Assembly: GCA_002811645.1 (NCBI GenBank)
Contig: PDIP01000001.1
Span: 92,648 to 137,940, forward strand
Reading direction: 5' to 3'
Length of the DNA stretch: 45,293 nt
Source of the DNA: Corallochytrium limacisporum
Lineage: Eukaryota > Opisthokonta
The notes beneath the pieces were generated by a model that saw only the letters and a program-made list of their open reading frames with translations, was not told the origin of the DNA and did no database searches. Below are positions 38,315 through 45,293 of this stretch, one piece after another. Position numbers and translations under genes: made by a program. Each line of letters starts with the position of its first letter. Position 1 is the first letter of the stretch.

Positions 38315-40207
38315 TCACTCCTTCACAGAACCCCAACTATCCTCAAAGGTGATCGAGCTCATGGATGAGTTACTGTGACCTAAGAACACAGGTTGAATGC
38401 GGCGCTTTTTAGCCTGTGGACAGATTGGTGTCGTGTCTGTGGTGGCTTGCTCACCAATAGGTGGACTACAGTGTGACGCAGCACTCGTTGCGTTCTTCAG
38501 GGGCGACGAGTAGATAAGCTGGGGCGTGATCCTGCGTCGGTGTCTCTTGCGGTCATCCTGACTGGACATCGAGCCCGCAGTACCGGCACAGGGAGATGCA
38601 CCCAAGGCTTCCACTTTGGATGCCATTGCTGTTGGTGAGGCAGGCGACAAGAAAGCCGTCATTTTCTGCTCACGGTACTTGATTCTTGACGTCGGCGTAA
38701 ACTGCTTCAGGGGAGACAGTTGGGCCACTTTCTCCTTCAGTTTGCTTGCTCCAGGATTCCTGATCTTGGCTGCGCTCTGGGGTCTTCGGGTGAACGGCGT
38801 CAGAGCAGAGTCCCAGGCCTTCTGGCCATTGATTCCGCGCTCGTACGGTGATGTGCTATTCAACAAGCACTTCACTCGCGAAGACAAGGGGGAAGCGCTC
38901 GGTACACGGAATTCCTTGGCTTCACGAGTGGGACCCTCTTGCCACCTGCTCCGGGCTTCTGTCAGACACGTGCCATCAATGAAGAACATATTGAGGCTCG
39001 TAGCAATGGCTGCCTGTGTCGGCAGCGTTGCAAAGTTAACAAACGGCTCGTCTTCATTTACTGTAGAGCCTTTGCGTAACCGAGGCACGACATCAGCTGA
39101 CCATGCCACATCATGGTAACCCCCAAATTCTTGCGTCGTGTCACCCATCAACTTACAAGGGTCTTGGATCAAGCAAGGGGCGATCCACGGTCGCTGAAAT
39201 GCTGTTAAATGGTCTCTTGGGCTAACGTTCCACATTCTCTGTCCTTCTGGACCCACCATGTAGACCCAGTCACCTCTGGAGCTGAAGTGTGCGCGAGTGT
39301 AAGGTCCTTCAGCGAGTTCGGTTTTCAAAAGGAACTGCGGTCCTCGATCTGGGTACAGTGCGTCATATAGCCGCACATGTCCGTCAAGACCCACAGCCAG
39401 GAACCTCGATCCGTCCCTCGCGCTTTCCAAATATGAGAACCCACGCATCCTGCCGGAAGTGTGTTCGCGACTGACAGTTAGTGGTGTGGATCCACAGAGT
39501 CCCATTGTCCTCAGATCCCAAACACGAACTTCCTTGTTGCCGCAGCCAGCAGAGGCAATTAATGTGCTCGTCCCAAGGAAGGAGGCACCCACGACTGACG
39601 CCGGCGGCTTTCCCTGAGCATCTGTGTGTGCATTGGGCACAGAGCGTACCACTCGGGCTTCGGGTGAAAGTCTTGTGTCTGTCACTGTAAGGTAGCCACA
39701 ACGTGAACCGGAGACAAGCACATTGGGCATACCCGCACTAAAATTGACACACCGGACGGAGGAGACAGAGACTTCCCATTCTTGCGCTGGTTCTGGAGTC
39801 CCATTCAGGCGCCCATGGTAGTCATCCAGGAAGATTTTGCCTGCAGCCCCGGCAGTGGCCACTGTACCGGGATGGAAGGGATCAAAGGCAATGTCAAAGA
39901 GCGCGTTGTCATAGTTCTGCCAACTACAGGAGTGATATCCCTCAGTCATAGGCCCAGCACTGTGGCCCGGGATCTTCCGGAAAACCACTCTCCCATCGTC
40001 GTCAATGGATCCCAGCAAATCGTTCTCATTTGTATGCGGACTGTATCTAAGGGCACAGACGGGTGCAGTCGTGCACTCTTGCCACGACATGCCTCCCTCT
40101 GGTAGCCGATCTGCGGTGAATCCCTGGACCACCGTATTCTGTGGCATGTGTCCGTGTCTTTCACGGGCCATAAGGTGGGCCCAAAAGCTGTTTGAAACAC
40201 CTACCAT
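38315..40207 (-). CDS. CDT2/DTL-like WD40 substrate receptor of CRL4 ubiquitin ligase
   Basis: A 630-residue WD40 protein. Cdt2 (Dtl, Denticleless) recruits Cdt1, Set8 or p21-type proteins and, in fission yeast, Spd1 to Cul4-Ddb1 for PCNA-coupled destruction in S phase. The repeat pattern follows Cdt2: VCALRYSPHTNENDLLGSID, DNALFDIAFDPFHPGTVATA (compare NAVFDLAW), SSVRCVNFSAGMPNVLVSGS, then the insertion with PNAHTDAQGKPPASVV and FLGTSTLIASAGCGNKEVRV, followed by WDLRT (a WDxR DDB1-contact motif). The C-terminal 230 residues are disordered with many Ser/Thr-Pro sites and a basic KRHRRR nuclear signal. The frame opens at a GTG; the start is taken as the ATG at 40207 (MVGVSNSFWAHL). The assignment rests on order and wording of repeats, so a related DCAF remains possible. 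Confidence 0.72.
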   Translation of the reverse strand: MVGVSNSFWAHLMARERHGHMPQNTVVQGFTADRLPEGGMSWQECTTAPVCALRYSPHTNENDLLGSIDDDGRVVFRKIPGHSAGPMTEGYHSCSWQNYDNALFDIAFDPFHPGTVATAGAAGKIFLDDYHGRLNGTPEPAQEWEVSVSSVRCVNFSAGMPNVLVSGSRCGYLTVTDTRLSPEARVVRSVPNAHTDAQGKPPASVVGASFLGTSTLIASAGCGNKEVRVWDLRTMGLCGSTPLTVSREHTSGRMRGFSYLESARDGSRFLAVGLDGHVRLYDALYPDRGPQFLLKTELAEGPYTRAHFSSRGDWVYMVGPEGQRMWNVSPRDHLTAFQRPWIAPCLIQDPCKLMGDTTQEFGGYHDVAWSADVVPRLRKGSTVNEDEPFVNFATLPTQAAIATSLNMFFIDGTCLTEARSRWQEGPTREAKEFRVPSASPLSSRVKCLLNSTSPYERGINGQKAWDSALTPFTRRPQSAAKIRNPGASKLKEKVAQLSPLKQFTPTSRIKYREQKMTAFLSPASPTAMASKVEALGASPCAGTAGSMSSQDDRKRHRRRITPQLIYSSPLKNATSAASHCSPPIGEQATTDTTPICPQAKKRRIQPVFLGHSNSSMSSITFEDSWGSVKE

Positions 40208-40400
40208 TGTAAAGTTTCGGGCCTGATGACGCACTCTATTTGTGTCCTTTTAGTTGATCATTTTCACACTCACTTTTCACTGAAATACAGCAGCGCGTCT
40301 GCTCTTATAACTTGCCGGTCAAACCATCATCATCCATGTCCATAAAATATCTGTGACACTGATATAATGCCCACTCACAACCCTTAGTACGTGCTCCAAG

Positions 40401-40409
40401 CCAATCAGA
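40401..40409 (+). promoter_or_regulatory. CCAAT box CCAATCAGA
   Basis: With its flank it reads AGCCAATCA, a full match to the NF-Y/HAP-complex consensus. It lies 194 bp before the CDT2 start and about 500 bp before SF3B3, so CDT2 is the likelier target. Confidence 0.4.
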
Positions 40410-40547
40410 GCACTTTGCAACAGACTCAAATTTTGAACTCCTGTCCACAGTTAGCACAGAAAGCGAATTGTGACCTTGCCCATGGGCTGGAGAAAGGGGA
40501 GGAGGGAAGGTTCTCCGCACCACGGCAGGAGTGTCCCCCCTTCAAAC

Positions 40548-40557
40548 TTTTCGCGCC
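40548..40557 (+). promoter_or_regulatory. E2F/SBF-like box TTTTCGCGCC upstream of CDT2
   Basis: It contains the E2F consensus TTTCGCGC, and the reverse complement has the SCB-type CGCGAAA. It lies about 342 bp before CDT2 and about 355 bp before SF3B3. A G1/S element fits the S-phase role of Cdt2. Confidence 0.45.
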
Positions 40558-40912
40558 TGTGGAGGGGTCGAATTTCTTCCGGACGCACCCCGACCGACGG
40601 CAAGTGCGTGGGGCGTTGGTTGGTTGGGACAGTGAGGGCTGCGAGACCGGTCTCCCACCGATTATCGTGTGGGGTTCGCTGATTGCGGAACGCATTCCAT
40701 TCAAACCGGTGCGCAACAGTGACAATAATGGTAATAGCACCATCTCCATAATGGAAATGTATTTCAGTGTTGCGATCATAGTATGCAGGTGTACATAACG
40801 GTGCAATGGTACGAGATTTCCAATCCACAAGCCTGAGAACCGTGCATGGAAGCAAGATCCAACCTTAACCAACCATGACGTGAATGACAGCGCCTAGACA
40901 TGGGGACGAACC

Positions 40913-43900
40913 ATGCATTTATATCATTTACTTCTAAAGTCCGCATACGGGGCGAGTCATGCTTGTCAAGGCAGCTTTTCTGGGGACCGCGTGGAGGAGG
41001 TTGTGCTGGTCAAGAATTCGTCCACAATCGAGCTGTGGTCCCTGGATGCGGGCACAGGTAGTATCTCACGCACGGACCAGACACCCCTTTTCTCCACAAT
41101 CACAGCGGTACAATCGTATCGCCTTCTTGGAACACAGAAAGACTACCTCCTAGTTGGAACAGACAGTGGATACTTTATTGTGCTGGAGCGGATATACAGT
41201 GACCGGGGGCTATGCTGGAAGCGTGTCGTCGCAGAACCCCTCGCACGCTCGGGTCTGCGCCGCCAGGGCAGTGGAACCTACCTTGCCGTTGATCCAAAGG
41301 GGAGGGCAGTCATGAGCGCAGGCTTGGAACGGATAAAATTTGTACACACCGTGACGCCGGGGTCGGATGCAAAGAAGGATCCCTTAGTGGTGTCTTCACC
41401 AGTTGAGGCACACCGGCCACATGTCGCTACCATTGACCTGGTTGCAGTGGACGTTGGCTTTGAGAACCCTTGCTTTGTTGCGTTGGAAATTAACTTAGAG
41501 GACGATAAGTCCAATGTAGATCGGACGAAAAGCACGGACTGCATCCAAAATCTTAACACATACGAACTAGATCTGGGGTTGAATAGTGTTGTTCGAAAGC
41601 GTACTATAGCCCTGCAATCACCAGGAGACTCTCAAGGCAGACGGGCGACAAAACTCATCAGTATACCCGCGAAAGATGCTGAGGGATCGGGAAGTGGTGT
41701 TCTTGTCTGTTTTGAGGACGGACGGATCAAATTTCACTCGGTGAAGGAACTGAGGAGCTCAAAGACATCGCAGTCCCGCAGCATTGTTCCTGGATCCAGT
41801 GTGTATCTTCCTACGTCCGCCTCGGACAACGACTTTCAACTATCTACTCTGGTCATCGTGGCGACAGCGTTAAGAACCCAGAGCATGATGATCGTTTTGT
41901 TGCAGACAGAGACAGGAGATGTTTTCCGGGTTCATCTCGATGATGAAAGGGGCACAATCTCACGGGTGACTCACTTCGACATTGTGACTCCATCAGTGTC
42001 TATACTAATCTTTCGATCGGGTTTCGTGTTCTGCCTAAGTGAGCGTGAGCGTCACTCCCTGTACACTATTGTCGATTTGGAGGCAGAAACTGAATTGCGC
42101 CGGGAAGGTGCTGTCGTGCGTGTGGAGGAGCGGCGTCCAGATGAAAGAGGGTACAAATGCCTGGAGGAGAGTCAAACAGTTACGGGGCTCGCATGTGTTC
42201 GTGGGGCGCGCGCGCTTAATGTGCAGGGTACCGTTGCCACAGCCGATCGTACACGTCTCTTTGAACAGAATACCACACAAAGTGACGCCACAGATCGTGA
42301 AATGGCGAACACATGGCTTTGCTGGGGCGGCAGCGGGCACGGTGGACATGGGATGATTTCCATAGTGACTTACGGAATGCCAACAACCCAGGTAGCATCG
42401 AGTCGGCTGCCTGCCAAGCCTCTGTCCGTGTTTACCCTTACCACTGCAAAGTTATCTAACCGATCTCGCGAGGACGTACCATACCACAGTCTTCTTTTGC
42501 TGAGTTTCGAAGATGCGACCTTGATCTTGTCCATTGGTGAGGGCTCAGTAGCAGAGGCAGTGGATACGGGCATTAAGTCAGATTGTGCTACCTTGCACGC
42601 AGCTGAAGTGGGAATGTCCGGGGCAATATTACAGGTAACATCCTCGGAAGTCTATGTTGTGCACGACTCAGAAATTTCGGCCACATGGCATGCACCGAAG
42701 GGTTGTCGAATCACAATGGCAGCCAGTAATCGTAGCCAAGTTGTCGTTGTTTTGGACGGATTCACCATTGTTTACATGGAATATGCACTGGAAGAAATGA
42801 GAGGAAACCGCAACGTATCGGGAGCGTCCAAGAAGATCTTGAGCGAATTCGGAGAGCGAAAAGCACTTGACCATCAGGTGACCTGCCTGTCTTTAGAGAG
42901 TCTCTCCGTGGGGAGACGCAGAAGCAAGTTTCTTGCTGTTGGATGTAAAGACCGCTCGGTTAGAATCTTGAGCGTCAGACCGGACAACTGCCTACAACAG
43001 GTAAGTCTCCAATTGCTCCAAGCCGTGAGCACATCTGTGGTGATCCAGACTGTCACCAAGGAAGACATCATAAGGGAATCTAGAGCGGAGAACGAAGAGG
43101 ATGGCACAGTAATGACAGCTGCAATAAGTAGATCTTCCAATCTGATGCTCTTGGTCGGTTTAGAGAATGGTGTCCTGGTTCGATCTGTGCTGGATGCGAC
43201 TGATGGCAGTCTCGGCCACACCCGATTGAAATTCATTGGCCCCGCACGCCTGAAGTTGCGCCGCATGCGCCTTTCTGGGCGGCTGGATCATTATGGTGTG
43301 TTGGTCATTGCGGACAGGCCATGGCTAGTGAGTCCCTCATCGGAGCACCAAGGCAAAATGACAGAGTGCCCTTTGTACACCTCGACGGGGCCCGGCAAAT
43401 CCAACTTCCAAGACTGTGCTGCGTTTCACAGTGATCAATGTATCTTCGGCGCATGTGCGATCGAAGGACAGAATCTCAACATATTCTACGTTTCGGACTT
43501 TAGTTCACAGTTTACTGCCGTGGACATTCCTTGGCAAGATCATCAAATCGCAAAGGTAAACGAAATGTACACTCCGTCTGACTCGGATGGCCCTGCATAC
43601 ATTGCTTTTGGAAATCAACGCCGAGACCACCGATCTTTGGACTTACGCACCGCTCTGCAGCTTCCGGACGACCGCGGCAAGATGAATGGTGCATCGAAGA
43701 AGGCAAGAGTAGACTCGCGGATCTACACAACGTCCAGTCTTCGGTCTATTGATTTCTTCGAGGGGTGGTCTGCCCCTCCGCGGATGGAGGTACTCCAGGA
43801 CTTTGCTGATGGTATCACTTGTCTCACAATGGCCTCCACAGGGGACATCGCCCTTATCAGTCAACTGTTGGAGGAGCATCACGGTGGAGAAATTGAGCCC

Positions 43901-45049
43901 TGGATGACACAGACTGGGGGACGCAAGAAAGCTACCAAGGGTGACGCGGGTCATAGACCGGGCCGATCTTTAGTTGTGGTCAGTACTGCTCGGGATGTTT
44001 TGTACGCTCCCCGACCAAAGTTCTCGGCTTGCGGTCTGGCCACATTTCTCATCAAGGAGCGCGTAGATACCCAGGTTGCAGACGAGCTGGACGAGGAAGG
44101 AGATCTTTCTGAAGTGCAATTGCTTCACGAAACTCCACTCGAAACGCTCTGCTCCCGGGTGTCATTCCTGGGGAACCGGGTGGCCGTCGCCACCGGACGC
44201 CATCTGCGTCTCTATGCCATCGGCAAGACGAAGCTACTCAAGAAATGCGAGGTTGTCGCAGTTCCCAATTCCATCGTCACACTGGAGGCACTGCCTGCCA
44301 GCAACCGATTCATCTGTGGTGACATACAGCAGGGACACTTTATCGTTGAGTACGACCCTGCGGCAAATCTGATGGTCCGCGTGGCTGAGGATTGTTTACC
44401 ACGCTGGTGTCTCACAGACTGCGCGTTAGACTATGCTACGATTGCCGGAAGTGATAAATTTGGCAATATATGGATCTCGCGTCTGCCTGATGAGACGCGC
44501 ATGCGCACTGTTGCCGCGTCCGCTTCCACATTAATCCGTCAGCAGGCAGCAGGGGCCAACCTCACGACCAATCCGGTATCATCGATGACTGCCAGTTTGG
44601 CATCGCTCAACGAACTTTCTAAGGCCGAGAACATGCCCCAGCTCGGTGTTCAGTGTGAATTCTACGTCGGCGAGCCAGTTGTAGCATTGATGCCAACGGT
44701 ATTGGTCCCGGGAGCGCCCTCTGTGCTCTTATACGTAACTGTGAGTGGTGCAATGGGCCTATTGGCACCAATGCAGTCACGTCACGAAGTGGAGGTAATG
44801 CAGCAGCTCGAAATGCTTCTGCAACACCAACACGCCGAGGCTGCTGACCAACTGAAGCTAGCCATGCGTGATCACCGCGCATATCGAAGCATGTACCAGC
44901 CTGTCAAAGGAGTGGTGGACGGCGATCTGTGCGAGCGGTGGTTTGCACTGGATCTTGAGACCCGCACAGCCATTGCTGGAGAATTGAATCTGGAGGAGTT
45001 TGAGCTTCGGACCAAGCTGGAGGAGTTGAGGCAGAGAGTGGCCTTCTGA
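40913..45049 (+). CDS. RSE1: Splicing factor SF3B3/Rse1 (SAP130)
   Basis: A 1378-residue triple-beta-propeller protein of the DDB1/CPSF-A fold, a scaffold of the SF3b complex in U2 snRNP. The N-terminus MHLYHLLLKSAYGASHACQG is the SF3B3 start (human MFLYNLTLQRATGISFAIHG). Further matches are YLLVGTDSGYFIVLE, YLAVDPKGRAVMSA, SSPVEAHR with VAVDVGFENPCFVALEI, and YELDLGLNSVVRK. The C-terminal CPSF-A region ends EFELRTKLEELRQRVAF, matching the family end (KLEDIRTRYAF). These features separate it from DDB1 and CPSF1. It is longer than human SF3B3 (1217) and near yeast Rse1 (1361), through loop insertions such as VRVEERRPDERGYKC near residue 405. The whole frame is uninterrupted from ATG to stop. 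Confidence 0.95.
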   Translation: MHLYHLLLKSAYGASHACQGSFSGDRVEEVVLVKNSSTIELWSLDAGTGSISRTDQTPLFSTITAVQSYRLLGTQKDYLLVGTDSGYFIVLERIYSDRGLCWKRVVAEPLARSGLRRQGSGTYLAVDPKGRAVMSAGLERIKFVHTVTPGSDAKKDPLVVSSPVEAHRPHVATIDLVAVDVGFENPCFVALEINLEDDKSNVDRTKSTDCIQNLNTYELDLGLNSVVRKRTIALQSPGDSQGRRATKLISIPAKDAEGSGSGVLVCFEDGRIKFHSVKELRSSKTSQSRSIVPGSSVYLPTSASDNDFQLSTLVIVATALRTQSMMIVLLQTETGDVFRVHLDDERGTISRVTHFDIVTPSVSILIFRSGFVFCLSERERHSLYTIVDLEAETELRREGAVVRVEERRPDERGYKCLEESQTVTGLACVRGARALNVQGTVATADRTRLFEQNTTQSDATDREMANTWLCWGGSGHGGHGMISIVTYGMPTTQVASSRLPAKPLSVFTLTTAKLSNRSREDVPYHSLLLLSFEDATLILSIGEGSVAEAVDTGIKSDCATLHAAEVGMSGAILQVTSSEVYVVHDSEISATWHAPKGCRITMAASNRSQVVVVLDGFTIVYMEYALEEMRGNRNVSGASKKILSEFGERKALDHQVTCLSLESLSVGRRRSKFLAVGCKDRSVRILSVRPDNCLQQVSLQLLQAVSTSVVIQTVTKEDIIRESRAENEEDGTVMTAAISRSSNLMLLVGLENGVLVRSVLDATDGSLGHTRLKFIGPARLKLRRMRLSGRLDHYGVLVIADRPWLVSPSSEHQGKMTECPLYTSTGPGKSNFQDCAAFHSDQCIFGACAIEGQNLNIFYVSDFSSQFTAVDIPWQDHQIAKVNEMYTPSDSDGPAYIAFGNQRRDHRSLDLRTALQLPDDRGKMNGASKKARVDSRIYTTSSLRSIDFFEGWSAPPRMEVLQDFADGITCLTMASTGDIALISQLLEEHHGGEIEPWMTQTGGRKKATKGDAGHRPGRSLVVVSTARDVLYAPRPKFSACGLATFLIKERVDTQVADELDEEGDLSEVQLLHETPLETLCSRVSFLGNRVAVATGRHLRLYAIGKTKLLKKCEVVAVPNSIVTLEALPASNRFICGDIQQGHFIVEYDPAANLMVRVAEDCLPRWCLTDCALDYATIAGSDKFGNIWISRLPDETRMRTVAASASTLIRQQAAGANLTTNPVSSMTASLASLNELSKAENMPQLGVQCEFYVGEPVVALMPTVLVPGAPSVLLYVTVSGAMGLLAPMQSRHEVEVMQQLEMLLQHQHAEAADQLKLAMRDHRAYRSMYQPVKGVVDGDLCERWFALDLETRTAIAGELNLEEFELRTKLEELRQRVAF

Positions 45050-45293
45050 TATCTGTGGTTTTAGAAGATATCTGATGTCCAATGCCGTTGTATTCATACA
45101 ATATATAGTGGGCTCAATTGATCAGAGTGTCCATGTTTCGATATCAAGATGCCAGAGAGTGTACCATACCATATCAAGAACCTGTAGACACCCTCGGTGC
45201 GCGACTTCCGGACCCCGTGCGCAGTCCCGCTCCCCCGGGGTCCCCGAACGACGGTCGGTTCCCCTACTTTGCGCTCTTCTCTCCCTACCCCCC

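Larger units (their letters stand above)
40208..40912. other. Bidirectional promoter region of CDT2 and SF3B3
   Basis: These 705 bp separate the two divergent start codons. A CCAAT box and an E2F-like box lie here (listed separately). Two overlapping minus-strand frames (40426-40872 and 40451-40855) are open but start at TTG and are probably chance. Confidence 0.6.

Noticed and set aside
40426-40872. Minus-strand frame ending CANCGQEFKI, suggestive of a zinc site
   Set aside because: It starts at TTG, overlaps a second equally open frame, and lies in the CDT2/SF3B3 promoter region.
40913-45049. DDB1 as identity of the beta-propeller gene next to CDT2
   Set aside because: The N- and C-terminal sequences and the AVDPKGRAVM and VDVGFENP segments are those of SF3B3/Rse1, not DDB1.

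Overview
This 45.3-kb window is nuclear DNA of a eukaryotic microbe with compact, mostly intronless genes. Its conserved genes are single-copy housekeeping genes of cytoplasm, mitochondrion, Golgi, vacuole and nucleus. The one gene with clear introns has GT-AG introns of about 90 nt, one with a perfect TACTAAC branch point. A Prk1/AAK1-type kinase, Ump1, a Ypq1-type PQ-loop carrier, Ric1, Rse1/SF3B3, Vma21 and Cdt2 together suggest a fungus. HAP40 and an ACSF3-like enzyme argue against an ordinary Dikarya genome, so an early-diverging fungal lineage is my best inference. No species can be assigned.

Layout, left to right. At 0.3-3.6 kb the mitochondrial ribosomal protein uL1m (+) converges on a Numb-associated-family kinase (-). 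At 5.1-8.1 kb KRR1 (+, ribosome biogenesis) converges on an ACSF3-like malonyl-CoA synthetase (-). At 8.7-15.8 kb there is a minus-strand series: RIC1 (Rab6/Ypt6 GEF subunit), UMP1/POMP (proteasome assembly), a PQ-loop vacuolar amino-acid carrier and a small two-span membrane protein. At 16.5-22.6 kb there is a plus-strand series: HAP40/F8A, eIF5B and VMA21. VMA21 converges on a degenerate MAPK-like kinase (22.8-25.0 kb, -).

From 25.0 to 34.2 kb lies a gene-poor block of about 9 kb. It is rich in G/C homopolymers, polypurine/polypyrimidine tracts and a (GT)29 microsatellite. I could support only two weak small-gene candidates there; other open segments may be exons of intron-rich or decayed genes. 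From 34.2 kb conserved genes resume: a three-exon dual-specificity phosphatase (+) converging on an unrecognised long coiled-coil protein (-), then CDT2 (-) divergent from SF3B3/RSE1 (+).

The genes are not an operon or a dedicated pathway; most are core functions lying side by side. The main points of interest are a HAP40 orthologue in a fungus-like genome, a phosphatase whose catalytic cysteine codon is split by an intron, a MAPK-derived protein with an eroded ATP-binding loop, and a TTTCGCGCC box placed similarly upstream of CDT2 and of the unknown coiled-coil gene. No tRNA, rRNA, CRISPR array or intact transposon was found.
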